Under the pieces are notes generated by a model. The model searched no databases and had not been told where the DNA came from. It worked only from the letters and a program-made list of their open reading frames with translations. 64,000 nucleotides of DNA from Flemingiibacterium sp045644145 (GTDB lineage: Bacteria; Bacillota; Clostridia; Oscillospirales; CAG-272): positions 1-64,000 of the forward strand of contig JAZRGK010000005.1 of the NCBI GenBank assembly GCA_045644145.1, read 5' to 3'. This document shows, one piece after another, positions 33,080-41,214 of this stretch. The position numbers were made by a program, and so were the translations under genes. Numbering within the stretch: position 1 is the first letter of the stretch; each line of letters starts with the position of its first letter.

Positions 33080-34771
33080 ATGGATATACTTAACATCCGC
33101 GCACTGCTGCGGACAAAATCAATATACGAAATCCCACTTCGCGTGACGTTCTACGCCCGCGTATCCACGGACAGCGACGAGCAGTTAAACTCCCTCGACA
33201 ACCAAATTTCATATTACGAAAATTTCATTAAAAGCAACACACTGTGGACTTTCGTCCCTGGCTACATTGATGAGGGACTTTCCGGCATCTCCACGAAGAA
33301 GCGTAGACATTTCAACGAGATGATTGCCGATGCAAAGGCGGGGATGTTTGACCTCATCGTCACGAAGGAAATCTCCCGATTTGCCCGTAACACACTCGAT
33401 TCACTGCAATACACACGCGAGCTGCTCGGCTTGGGAGTCGGAGTGTTCTTCCAAAACGATAACATTAACACCCTCGACGAGGATGCAGAGCTTCGCCTCA
33501 CGATCATGTCCTCAATCGCCCAAGACGAGCTTCGCAAGCTGTCGTCCCGTGTAAAATTCGGACATCAGCAGGCAATTAAATCAAATGTAGTCCTCGGCAA
33601 CAGCCGCATCTTTGGATACAAAAAAGATGACAAACGCCTTGTCATTGACGAAACACAAGCACCCATGGTGCGCGATCTGTTCCGACTGTACGCCACGGGT
33701 GAGTACAGCATGAAACAACTTGAAACGCTGTTCTACGAGCAAGGCTACCGCAACTACAACGGCAACAAGATCGCCCACACCACAATGTCGAACATCATAT
33801 CCAACCCGAAATACAAGGGCTATTACGTCGGCAACAAGGTGAAGATCGTTGATATGTTCACCAAAAAACAAAAATTCCTGCCGCCCGAGGAATGGGTGAT
33901 GTTCAAGGACGAAACTGGCGAAATCGTACCGGCAATCGTAACCGAGGAGGTGTGGGACAAGGCGAACGAAGTGCTTGCTCGCCGAAGCGAAGATGTAAAG
34001 AACCGTCAAGGCATCTGCAACCACGCAAATCTGCTCACGGGCAAGCTCTACTGCACGCACTGCGGACAGCCCTACTACCGCCGCGAATCCAAGGACAAGA
34101 ACGGCAATATCAACTCCAAATGGGTATGCTCCGGCAAGATCAACAACGGCGCGGATTCCTGCCCGTCCTTCCCGATCTACGAAGCAGAGATCAAGCCGAT
34201 CCTCTACGATGTATTCAGCGAAACGAGAGTGGACGTAGAAGCGCTTCTTGCGGAATACACAGAAATGTTCAAATCCATGGAAGCCGATGACGAAACCGCA
34301 AAGCAGATCGCCGAGCAAAAGCGCATCATCGAGCTTGCCGAGCAAAAGAAAAACAAGCTCCTTGAGCTTGTTACAATCGGTTCTGTCACGGCGGCGAACT
34401 TCAAATCCATGACCGACGCCTGCGACCGAGAGATCGAGGAAGCCGGCGAAGCCATCGCCGAGCTTGAAAAGCAGATGTTCACGAAAGAGGAATACAAGCG
34501 GCACATCGCCGAGGTGAAAGCCCGTCTCGACGCAGCGGTGAGGGATGCGTCGACCGGAATGATCACGCCGGAATTTGTGGCGCAGTATATCGACAAAATC
34601 ACGGTCACAATAACCGACGATGATACAGCGAACTTGAATATCAAGATCTTTACGGGCAAAAACACGGAGAAATGGCTTGAAAAGCTCGCAGAACACCACC
34701 GCGGTCGTACGGGTAACATTATGAAGAAGATGATCGAGAAGTACGAGAACGATCTTAAGGCAGGCAAATAA
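33080..34771 (+). CDS. Large serine recombinase (integrase) of the element
   Basis: A 563-residue large serine recombinase. The resolvase domain has YARVSTDSDEQ with nucleophile Ser29, then ISRFARNTLDSL and SSIAQDELRKLS. The recombinase domain (about 175-300) and a zinc ribbon (CTHCGQ...WVCSG, about 327-360) follow, and then a long coiled coil. It joins attP and attB to insert the element. The gene runs through attR: codons from 549 on (KKMIEKYENDLKAGK) and the stop belong to the host ssp gene. In the excised circle the frame would instead continue NVKPVRC... to the TAG now at 6847. AAGGAG precedes the ATG. Confidence 0.95.
   Translation: MDILNIRALLRTKSIYEIPLRVTFYARVSTDSDEQLNSLDNQISYYENFIKSNTLWTFVPGYIDEGLSGISTKKRRHFNEMIADAKAGMFDLIVTKEISRFARNTLDSLQYTRELLGLGVGVFFQNDNINTLDEDAELRLTIMSSIAQDELRKLSSRVKFGHQQAIKSNVVLGNSRIFGYKKDDKRLVIDETQAPMVRDLFRLYATGEYSMKQLETLFYEQGYRNYNGNKIAHTTMSNIISNPKYKGYYVGNKVKIVDMFTKKQKFLPPEEWVMFKDETGEIVPAIVTEEVWDKANEVLARRSEDVKNRQGICNHANLLTGKLYCTHCGQPYYRRESKDKNGNINSKWVCSGKINNGADSCPSFPIYEAEIKPILYDVFSETRVDVEALLAEYTEMFKSMEADDETAKQIAEQKRIIELAEQKKNKLLELVTIGSVTAANFKSMTDACDREIEEAGEAIAELEKQMFTKEEYKRHIAEVKARLDAAVRDASTGMITPEFVAQYIDKITVTITDDDTANLNIKIFTGKNTEKWLEKLAEHHRGRTGNIMKKMIEKYENDLKAGK
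34706..34740 (+). other. attR: right junction of the integrated element
   Basis: CGTACGGGT (34706-34714) is the element arm, exact inverse of 6759-6767. AACATTATG separates it from the core AAGAA (34724-34728). GATGATCGAGAAG beyond it is host ssp. The core stays codon-aligned for both ssp and the recombinase. Confidence 0.85.
34724..34771 (+). pseudogene. Displaced 3' end of the ssp gene
   Basis: Codons KKMIEKYENDLKAGK and TAA match the C-terminal helix of alpha/beta-type small acid-soluble spore proteins. They complete the reading frame broken at 6752 and now double as the end of the recombinase gene. A terminator follows, probably the original ssp terminator. Confidence 0.88.
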
Positions 34772-34785
34772 GCTTTGACCCAATG

Positions 34786-34823
34786 TGTCGGGACTTTCCT
34801 TTGAGGAAAGCCCCGACATTTTC
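34786..34823 (+). terminator. Terminator after attR (original ssp terminator)
   Basis: TGTCGGGACTTTCC pairs with GGAAAGCCCCGACA, with one mismatch and a short loop, followed by TTTT. Confidence 0.88.
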
Positions 34824-34835
34824 ATGTATTATTCT

Positions 34836-35456
34836 TTAACTCGGAAGCTCTGCCTCTCCGTTTCCAATCTTCCAAAGATAGAAGCTTGCAATAGTGGCAT
34901 ATGGCGAATAGCGCTCGCGGTATTCTTCAAACTTTGCTTTTGTCAAATCAGCTTCGCCGTGAAGAAGCATGATTCCACGCTTAATTCCAAAATCCCCAAA
35001 GCTAAGTACATTTTTGCGTTCAAGGCAAAATATGAGTATCATCTCAGCAGTCCATATACCGATTCCCTTAAGCTTTGTAAGGCTTTTAATCACCTCATCG
35101 TCAGAGAGTTTACTAAGCCCCTTAAGATCAAGCTCACCATTCAGAATAGATTTGGCAATTGCATATATATTTTCGGCCTTTCTTCCGCTTAAACCACATT
35201 CCCTGATACCGTCAACACCAATGCGCATCACATTTTCTTCGTTGATAATCCCAATTTTATCAGAAAACCGCCTTTTAACGGTTTCAAAGGCTTTATTCGA
35301 TATTTGCTGGCTTAACACCGATAATACCATCTGTGAAAATACATCCGCATCCGTTTCTCGTCGGATAAATCCAACCTTACCAATCACTGCCCCAAGCTTT
35401 TCGTCACACGCCTTAAGATAATCCATTTCAAGTTTACCGTAAGAAAAAAACGCCAT
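34836..35456 (-). CDS. DNA-3-methyladenine glycosylase, AlkA-type HhH-GPD
   Basis: A 206-residue base-excision repair glycosylase that removes alkylated purines from DNA. The helix-hairpin-helix LTKLKGIGIWTAEMIL (126-141) and the catalytic Asp155 in SFGDFGIKRG are clear, as is VLSVLSQQIS early in the fold. It lacks the N-terminal extra domain of E. coli AlkA, as in many Bacillota homologues. ATG at 35456 follows GGGGGA; a GTG 12 bases earlier overlaps that site. It faces the end of the mobile element, so it is the first host gene beyond the insertion. Confidence 0.88.
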   Translation of the reverse strand: MAFFSYGKLEMDYLKACDEKLGAVIGKVGFIRRETDADVFSQMVLSVLSQQISNKAFETVKRRFSDKIGIINEENVMRIGVDGIRECGLSGRKAENIYAIAKSILNGELDLKGLSKLSDDEVIKSLTKLKGIGIWTAEMILIFCLERKNVLSFGDFGIKRGIMLLHGEADLTKAKFEEYRERYSPYATIASFYLWKIGNGEAELPS

Positions 35457-35563
35457 TTGTCCCCCCACAATGTCCTATATATTTTCCTTTAAAACATTAT
35501 AGCACATCCCCGACAAAATTTCCACCGTTTTATAAACAATATGTAAATTTGCTCTAAACCCTG

Positions 35564-35592
35564 TTGACAATCACCTGACCGCATGATATAAT
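35564..35592 (+). promoter_or_regulatory. Consensus promoter for DUF1836-NfeD-flotillin genes
   Basis: TTGACA (35564-35569), 17 bases, TATAAT (35587-35592), 45 bases before the first ATG, which has GGGAGG upstream. Confidence 0.85.
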
Positions 35593-35636
35593 CTTAGTAC
35601 ACACCAAAAAATCCGAGAAGGGAGGCAGGTGTTGCA

Positions 35637-36224
35637 ATGAAACTAGAGATACAGAGCACTTTTATTCCGGGAACTACAATGGACAAGGAAAAAATGGGAA
35701 ACGTAACCGGTATGGAATTTCTTAACAAGATTTTTTATATCACCAACGGCATTATGCTCGCTCAAATACGGGAGATATGCAGTATCGACGGTTCCACACT
35801 GCAAAATTGGACTAAACGCGGTTGGGTAGCAAATTCCAGAAGCAAAAGATACGATAAAAATCAGCTTGCGCGCATACTTATAATAAACATGATGCGCGAT
35901 TCCATGCAGCTTGACCATATAACAAAAATATTAGCCTATGTAAACGGAAGCCTTTCGGATGAAAGTGACGATATTATCCCCGAATCGGAGCTTTACGATT
36001 ATCTTTGCCGCATCATCGACAAACTTGTTGACGAGGATATGCCGTCAGAAGCCGACAGCATTGCCGAACTTATCAGACGCGTGCTCTCATCTTATGAAGA
36101 GCCGACGGCAGGCGCATTTAAACGCCTTGAGAGGGCTTGCGGAATTATTATAATGTCTTATTATGCGGCACTAATCAGACAAAAAGCCAACAGTATGTTC
36201 AGCGATTATATTCTTCGTTTGTAA
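35637..36224 (+). CDS. DUF1836 domain protein
   Basis: A 195-residue soluble protein of the DUF1836 family, widespread in Clostridia. Its first half looks like a MerR-type winged helix: QIREICSIDGSTLQNWTKRG then KRYDKNQLARILIINMMR, where the W-x-K-R-G-W part is the family signature. The second half is helical. It is likely a DNA-binding regulator, but no target is known. It heads a transcription unit with the NfeD and flotillin genes (34-base gap). Confidence 0.8.
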   Translation: MKLEIQSTFIPGTTMDKEKMGNVTGMEFLNKIFYITNGIMLAQIREICSIDGSTLQNWTKRGWVANSRSKRYDKNQLARILIINMMRDSMQLDHITKILAYVNGSLSDESDDIIPESELYDYLCRIIDKLVDEDMPSEADSIAELIRRVLSSYEEPTAGAFKRLERACGIIIMSYYAALIRQKANSMFSDYILRL

Positions 36225-36258
36225 ATCACTGATTTTTTAGAAAAGGAGTGCTTTAATT

Positions 36259-36855
36259 ATGTTCGCTTGGTGGGATTCTCTCACACCTTTACAGCAGATA
36301 TTTGCCTGCATCGGTATCCCCGCCACGCTTATCCTCATTGTGCAGACAGTACTGCTTTTATTCGGGATCGGCGACGGTGACGGCGCAGATGCGGATATTG
36401 ATCCCGACGGCTTTGATATAGCCGAAGCCGCATCCGGTGATGACGGACTTACGCTTTTCACAGTGCGCGGAATTGTTTCAATGTTCTGTATCGGCGGATG
36501 GTCAGGAATCGTATTTGTTGATCTGGGGCTTTCTCAAATGCTTTCCGTTTTCCTCGCTTCTATCTGCGGTATTGCCGCTCTTGTGGGAATTGCTTATCTT
36601 ATGAAAGCTGTATTAAAGCTTCAGTCAAACGGAAACATAAGCCTCGGCAGTGCTCTCGGAAAAGTGGGAGAAGTATACATCCCTATTCCGGGAAACGGTG
36701 AAGGCAAAGGAAAAATCAACATTACCGTTCAGGACAGACTTATAGAAGTGGATGCCATTTCGGCAAGCGAAACACCTTTAAAAACCGGTGAAGCCGTCCG
36801 AGTGGTATCAACCGATGAATCCGGTCTTGTGGTAGTCGAAAAGGTTATTAAATAA
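36259..36855 (+). CDS. NfeD-like membrane protein (YuaF type)
   Basis: A 198-residue protein with a first membrane helix (about 11-37), an acidic loop (GDGDGADADIDPDGFD), two to three further helices (about 70-120), and a C-terminal beta-rich OB-fold domain (about 125-198). This is the YuaF layout of the NfeD family. YuaF-type proteins are encoded beside flotillins and act with them in membrane microdomains. The gene is 22 bases before the flotillin gene, which strongly supports the assignment. AAAGGAG lies ahead of the ATG. Confidence 0.85.
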   Translation: MFAWWDSLTPLQQIFACIGIPATLILIVQTVLLLFGIGDGDGADADIDPDGFDIAEAASGDDGLTLFTVRGIVSMFCIGGWSGIVFVDLGLSQMLSVFLASICGIAALVGIAYLMKAVLKLQSNGNISLGSALGKVGEVYIPIPGNGEGKGKINITVQDRLIEVDAISASETPLKTGEAVRVVSTDESGLVVVEKVIK

Positions 36856-36877
36856 ATTATATAAAGGAGATATTATT

Positions 36878-38296
36878 ATGACAAACTTTTTAACTGCAGT
36901 CCGTCCGGGCTCTTCCAGCGTTCTCATGCTTTTCTGCATAATTGCACTGCTTGTCGTTACCACACTTGTGGTTATCGCATCGCGCTACAGAAAATGCCCA
37001 TCAGATAAAGTAATGGTTATCTACGGTAAGGTTGGAAGCAATGCCGACGGCACTTCCCGTTCCGCAAAATGTATCCACGGCGGCGCGGCATTTATCTGGC
37101 CCGTAATTCAGGCTGTTGAATTTCTTGATCTTACACCTATGTCCATAAACGTAGACCTTCGAAATGCTCTTTCCAAGCAGAATATCCGTGTTGATGTTCC
37201 CTCTCGTTTTACCGTAGGTATATCCACCGAAGCAGGTGTTATGCAGAACGCGGCTGAGCGTATGCTTGGACTTAAGCTTGACGATATTCAAGAGCTTGCA
37301 AAGGATATTATCTTCGGTCAGCTTCGCCTTGTAGTTGCTACAATGGAAATCGAAGAAATCAACAACGACCGCGACAAATTCCTTGAAGCTGTATCAAGGA
37401 ATGTGGAAACCGAGCTTAAAAAGATTGGTTTACGTCTTATCAACGTAAACGTAACCGATATTACCGATGAAAGCGGATACATCGTAGCTCTCGGTAAGGA
37501 AGCTGCAGCTAAGGCGATCAATGATGCTAAAATCTCCGTTGCTCAGGCAGATCGCGAAGGTGCAATCGGTTCTGCAAACGCAGAGCGCGATCAGAGAATT
37601 AACGTATCTATTGCTAACTCCGAGGCTATCAAGGGTGAAAACGAGGCCAAGGTTCAGGTGGCTGAATCCGAAGCACTCCGCCGCGAGCGCGAGGCAGAAG
37701 CACTCAAACGTGCGACTGCGGCTGAAAAGATTCAGGCTGCAAAGGCGCTGGAAGAAGCATACGCCGCACAGCAAGCCGCCGAGCAGGCCCGTGCCGCACT
37801 TGAGCAGGCAACCTTGGAAGCGGACATCATTGTTAAGGCGGAAATTGAGAAGAAGCAGTTGGAGCTTAAAGCGGAAGCCGAGGCTGAACAGATTCGCCGC
37901 CTTGCAAAGGGTGAAGCTGATGCAACACTTATGCGCATGCAGGCTGAGGCTGACGGTATGCGCGAGATGCTCACTAAGCAGGCAGAGGGCTTTGCTGAAA
38001 TAATCAAGTCTGCCGGCGGTGAATCTAATGATGCTATCCGCCTTATGATTGCCGACAAGCTTGAAGAGCTTACCAAGATTCAGGTTGAAGCTGTTAAGAA
38101 TCTCAAGATCGACAAGGTTACTGTTTGGGACGGCGGCAATGCCGGCGCTGACGGAAAGACCGCAACGGCTAACTTTTTGTCCGGCATGATGAAATCCATT
38201 CCTCCCATGAACGAAATGTTCGACATGGCTGGCATGAAGCTTCCCGAATATTTAGGCAAAGAAAAAGCTGAAACCCCCGCACCTGCAGAAGAATAA
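36878..38296 (+). CDS. floT: Flotillin-like protein (FloT/YuaG type)
   Basis: A 472-residue scaffold protein of membrane microdomains. An N-terminal membrane segment (about 15-32) precedes the SPFH/PHB domain (about 35-200: KVMVIYGKVG, HGGAAFIWPVIQ, RFTVGISTEAG). A long Ala/Glu/Arg-rich coiled coil with EA repeats follows (about 215-380), including AEAEQIRRLAKGEADATL. The length and order match Bacillus YuaG. It oligomerises in the inner leaflet and collects signalling and secretion proteins there. It is partner to the NfeD-like gene directly upstream. Confidence 0.93.
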   Translation: MTNFLTAVRPGSSSVLMLFCIIALLVVTTLVVIASRYRKCPSDKVMVIYGKVGSNADGTSRSAKCIHGGAAFIWPVIQAVEFLDLTPMSINVDLRNALSKQNIRVDVPSRFTVGISTEAGVMQNAAERMLGLKLDDIQELAKDIIFGQLRLVVATMEIEEINNDRDKFLEAVSRNVETELKKIGLRLINVNVTDITDESGYIVALGKEAAAKAINDAKISVAQADREGAIGSANAERDQRINVSIANSEAIKGENEAKVQVAESEALRREREAEALKRATAAEKIQAAKALEEAYAAQQAAEQARAALEQATLEADIIVKAEIEKKQLELKAEAEAEQIRRLAKGEADATLMRMQAEADGMREMLTKQAEGFAEIIKSAGGESNDAIRLMIADKLEELTKIQVEAVKNLKIDKVTVWDGGNAGADGKTATANFLSGMMKSIPPMNEMFDMAGMKLPEYLGKEKAETPAPAEE

Positions 38297-38304
38297 ACAA
38301 ATCC

Positions 38305-38330
38305 TCCCCTTGGGCGTGTGCCCAAGGGGA
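38305..38330 (+). terminator. Hairpin after the flotillin gene
   Basis: TCCCCTTGGGC (38305-38315) pairs perfectly with GCCCAAGGGGA (38320-38330) around a four-base loop. No T tract follows, so it may act as a partial terminator. Its right arm also holds the only purine-rich segment (AAGGGGA) near the next gene. Confidence 0.6.
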
Positions 38331-38345
38331 TGTATGCTATAAACC

Positions 38346-39191
38346 ATGAAACAAAACAAAGAAAAAAGGCTAAAGAAAACAGGATTTTTAAAGCAGTTAG
38401 AAAACGAGTTCAAACGAAGCCGTTCCACGTTTATACTGTTTATCGTGCTTCGCACAATAGTTATACTTATCGGAATACGGTCATTGTATACAGCGCATTA
38501 CGAGAACACATTCATGTGCGCTCTGACACTTGCGCTTTTTATGCTTCCGCCCTTTGTGTCAAAGACTTTTCAGATAGAGCTTCCCTCGCTTCTCGAAAAA
38601 ATCGTTCTCGTGTTTATTTTCGCAGCTGAAATCTTGGGCGAGATCGGCGACTATTATATAAAGTATCCCATGTGGGATACCATGCTCCATATAACCACCG
38701 GCTTTCTCGCCGCCGCAATGGGGCTTTCGCTGATCGACTTACTTAACCGAAGCGAAAAATTCAAATTTAACCTTTCCCCCATATTTGTAGCACTTGTAGC
38801 GTTTTGCTTTTCCATGACTATCGGCGTGCTGTGGGAATTTTTCGAATTTGGTGCGGATGTAATTCTTGGAACTGACATGCAGAAGGATACGGTTATCTCA
38901 GCAATCTCCTCTGTGGCTCTTAATCCGGACGCCACCAATACAGCGGTTACAATAAACGGTATAACAGACACCGTAGTAAACGGTCAGACGCTTGGAATCG
39001 CAGGATACCTTGATATCGGTCTTTTTGATACGATGAAAGATATGTTTGTCAACTTCATCGGAGCTGTTGTCTTTTCCGTATTCGGTTATTTTTACGCAAA
39101 ATATACGGGGCAAAACCGAAGTGCGCGAATAGTGGACGGACTGCGAATAAGGCGGCGCACAAACAAATCCGACTACTCAGAAATATCCTAA
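38346..39191 (+). CDS. Polytopic membrane protein, DUF2238-like
   Basis: A 281-residue membrane protein with about six to seven helices: ILFIVLRTIVILIGI, FMCALTLALFMLPPFV, and a central part with YYIKYPMWDTMLHITTGFLA and FSMTIGVLWEFFEFGADVIL. The conserved D-x-x-L-H and W-E-F-x-E-F patterns resemble the DUF2238/YjdF-like family. A stretch of about 60 polar residues (DKDTVISAI...NGQTLGI) interrupts the last helices. The function is unknown. The ribosome site is weak and lies within the upstream hairpin, so expression may be linked to that structure. Confidence 0.65.
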   Translation: MKQNKEKRLKKTGFLKQLENEFKRSRSTFILFIVLRTIVILIGIRSLYTAHYENTFMCALTLALFMLPPFVSKTFQIELPSLLEKIVLVFIFAAEILGEIGDYYIKYPMWDTMLHITTGFLAAAMGLSLIDLLNRSEKFKFNLSPIFVALVAFCFSMTIGVLWEFFEFGADVILGTDMQKDTVISAISSVALNPDATNTAVTINGITDTVVNGQTLGIAGYLDIGLFDTMKDMFVNFIGAVVFSVFGYFYAKYTGQNRSARIVDGLRIRRRTNKSDYSEIS

Positions 39192-39268
39192 ATTTCGATA
39201 CTGTATTTAAGCTCTGTCAGGCATAAATATGAAATCAAAAAAATTAACATATATTTTCCTGAAAGCTC

Positions 39269-39297
39269 TTGATTTACGGGCGCAAAAGGAGTATAAT
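39269..39297 (+). promoter_or_regulatory. Promoter of the aldolase gene
   Basis: TTGATT (39269-39274), 17 bases, TATAAT (39292-39297). The ATG is 44 bases downstream, with AATAGGAGCG as ribosome site. Confidence 0.75.
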
Positions 39298-39340
39298 AAT
39301 ATAGTTAAATTATAAAACTTCAATAGGAGCGTGTAAAAAC

Positions 39341-40300
39341 ATGGCACTTGTTACAACAAAGGAAATGTTCAAGAAAGCTTATGCCGGCGGCTACGCTATC
39401 GGTGCTTTCAACATCAACAACATGGAGATAGTTCAGGCTATTACCGAGGCGGCAGGCGAGCTTCGCTCTCCCGTTATCCTCCAGGTATCCGCAGGCGCGA
39501 GAAAGTACGCAAAGCAGGAGTACCTTTTGGCTCTCGCTAAGGCTGCTATCGCTGATGCTGATATCGACCTCGCGCTTCACCTTGATCACGGCGCAGATTT
39601 TGAAATTTGCAAGGCCTGCATCGACGGCGGTTTCACTTCCGTTATGATCGACGGCTCTCACCACAGTTTCGAAGACAACATCGCTGTTACTAAGAAGGTC
39701 GTTGAGTACGCTCACGAACACGGCGTAGTTGTTGAAGGTGAGCTTGGCGTCCTCGCAGGCGTTGAGGATGACGTTGTTGCAGAACAGTCCTCTTACACCC
39801 GTCCCGAGGAAGTTGAGGAGTTCGTATCCCGCACCGGCGTTGACTCTCTCGCTATCTCCATCGGTACCTCTCACGGCGCATACAAGTTCACTCCCAAGCA
39901 GTGCACCAGAAACGAAAAGGGTATCCTTGTTCCCCCTCCGCTTCGTTTCGATATTCTCGAAGAGATCGCAAAGCGTATTCCCGAATTCCCGATTGTCCTC
40001 CACGGCGCGTCTTCTGTTCCCCAGGAATGTGTACAGGAGATCAACTCCATCGGCGGCAAGCTTCCGGACGCAGTAGGTATTCCGGAGGAGCAGCTCCGCA
40101 AGGCTGCAACACTTGCAGTGTGCAAGATCAATATCGACTCCGATATCCGTCTTGCAATGACCGCAGGTATCAGACGTGTTCTCACCGAGGATCCTTCCGT
40201 GTTCGACCCCAGATCTTACCTCTCTGTAGCTCGCACCGAGGTAAAGAAGATGGTTGCTCACAAGATAAAGAACGTGCTCGGTTCTGCAAACACCCTCTAA
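39341..40300 (+). CDS. fba: Class II fructose-bisphosphate aldolase
   Basis: A 319-residue zinc-dependent aldolase that splits fructose 1,6-bisphosphate in glycolysis. Seen are AYAIGAFNINN-type start (GYAIGAFNINNMEIVQAI), LALHLDHGADFEIC with the catalytic Asp and first zinc His, MIDGSHHSFEDNI, VVVEGELGVLAG, and the phosphate-binding IVLHGASSVPQ and KINIDSDIRLAM. The codon use is strongly biased, as expected for a highly expressed gene. It is a single-gene unit with its own promoter and terminator. Confidence 0.96.
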   Translation: MALVTTKEMFKKAYAGGYAIGAFNINNMEIVQAITEAAGELRSPVILQVSAGARKYAKQEYLLALAKAAIADADIDLALHLDHGADFEICKACIDGGFTSVMIDGSHHSFEDNIAVTKKVVEYAHEHGVVVEGELGVLAGVEDDVVAEQSSYTRPEEVEEFVSRTGVDSLAISIGTSHGAYKFTPKQCTRNEKGILVPPPLRFDILEEIAKRIPEFPIVLHGASSVPQECVQEINSIGGKLPDAVGIPEEQLRKAATLAVCKINIDSDIRLAMTAGIRRVLTEDPSVFDPRSYLSVARTEVKKMVAHKIKNVLGSANTL

Positions 40301-40310
40301 TAGAAGACAT

Positions 40311-40347
40311 CATCGGTGCCAAGCTAAGCTTTGGCACCGATATTTTA
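40311..40347 (+). terminator. Terminator after fba
   Basis: ATCGGTGCCAA (40312-40322) pairs with TTGGCACCGAT (40331-40341), and inner bases AAGCTAAGCTT extend the stem. ATTTTAATA follows. Confidence 0.8.
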
Positions 40348-40375
40348 ATAGTGTTTATACCGAAAGGCAATATTC

Positions 40376-41092
40376 ATGAAATGGATTGAAAACTACCGCA
40401 TAAATTCCCACGACTGCGACGAAAACGGCAGAGTCCGCCCCTCTCTCATGCTCAGGTATATGCAAGAAACCGCAAATCTTCAGTTAAGAGCACTCGGCCC
40501 AACCCCAGAACAGCTCATAAGTGAAGACAGGGCATTTATTCTCAGTCGCGTAAACATGAGCATATACGGCACACTTCATGCATACGAGGAGATCCAAGTA
40601 AGCTCGTGGGCATGCGAAAGCCGTGGCGTAAGCTTTGGGCGATGCTATCAGATACGAAGATGCGGTGAAATCATAGCTGAGGCCGCATCCGTATGGGGGC
40701 TTATCGGCATCAGCAGCCGAAAGATATATCGCGTAGAGGACGCGGTATTAGGATTTGACACAGACGAACCATTAGAGCTTGATCTGCCTAAGCGTGTTCA
40801 CATTCCCCGTGATCTGCCGCTTTCCCTTGTAGGCGAACGCACTGTCGTATACAGTGATATTGATGCCAATCGCCACATGAATAACACCAATTACCCCGAT
40901 ATGCTGTGCGGTTTCATTCCGGATATTGCAAAAAAGAATGTGCTTAATGTGTCCATAAGCTTCGCCGCCGAGGCAAAGCAAGGTGAAACGCTGAAGGTGT
41001 ACATGACTGAATCAGACGGAACTTATTATTTCAGGACTGTTCGTCAAGACGGTGCTATTAATGTGGAAGCTATTATAATGGCGGATGAGTAA
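40376..41092 (+). CDS. Acyl-ACP thioesterase
   Basis: A 238-residue FatA/FatB-type acyl-[acyl-carrier-protein] thioesterase (PF01643) with two hot-dog domains. It releases free fatty acids from acyl-ACP. NSHDCDENGRVRPSLMLRYM opens the first domain. YSDIDANRHMNNTNYPDM in the second domain carries the catalytic D-x-N-x-H triad pattern. The length is normal for bacterial forms. It stands alone between fba and the secreted-protein gene. The ribosome site is weak (AAAGG). Confidence 0.9.
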   Translation: MKWIENYRINSHDCDENGRVRPSLMLRYMQETANLQLRALGPTPEQLISEDRAFILSRVNMSIYGTLHAYEEIQVSSWACESRGVSFGRCYQIRRCGEIIAEAASVWGLIGISSRKIYRVEDAVLGFDTDEPLELDLPKRVHIPRDLPLSLVGERTVVYSDIDANRHMNNTNYPDMLCGFIPDIAKKNVLNVSISFAAEAKQGETLKVYMTESDGTYYFRTVRQDGAINVEAIIMADE

Positions 41093-41124
41093 GATACTCA
41101 AAATGCCGAGGGCATGCTAAATTG

Positions 41125-41153
41125 TTGACAGCGCAAACGTTATATGGTATAAT
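41125..41153 (+). promoter_or_regulatory. Consensus promoter of the dockerin-like secreted protein gene
   Basis: TTGACA (41125-41130), 17 bases, TATAAT (41148-41153). The start codon is about 60 bases downstream, behind AAGGAGG. Confidence 0.88.
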
Positions 41154-41214
41154 ATTCTTGTAGTAATGCCCTTTTTGTATGCTTTTCACCCATCTGCCCC
41201 TCAAGGAGGACAAA

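Larger units (their letters stand above)
6748..34728 (+). mobile_element. Integrated mobilizable element (~28 kb) inserted in ssp
   Basis: Boundaries are set by the split ssp gene and the AAGAA core at both ends. The element carries its own large serine recombinase at the right end, a MobC/relaxase module with candidate oriT, a HigA-like regulator, an RdRP-like polymerase, an AAA_14 ATPase and a 16-kb surface polysaccharide operon as cargo. No type IV secretion, coupling-protein or phage structural genes are seen. It would therefore be mobilizable by a helper (an IME) and not self-transmissible. The polysaccharide part looks more AT-rich than the mobilization part, suggesting a mosaic origin. 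Both ends are intact in the reconstruction, so the element may still excise. Confidence 0.88.

Noticed and set aside
33581..34825. A 414-codon open frame antisense to the serine recombinase
   Set aside because: Same reason: a shadow of the recombinase gene's codon use, with no ribosome site and repetitive hydrophobic content.
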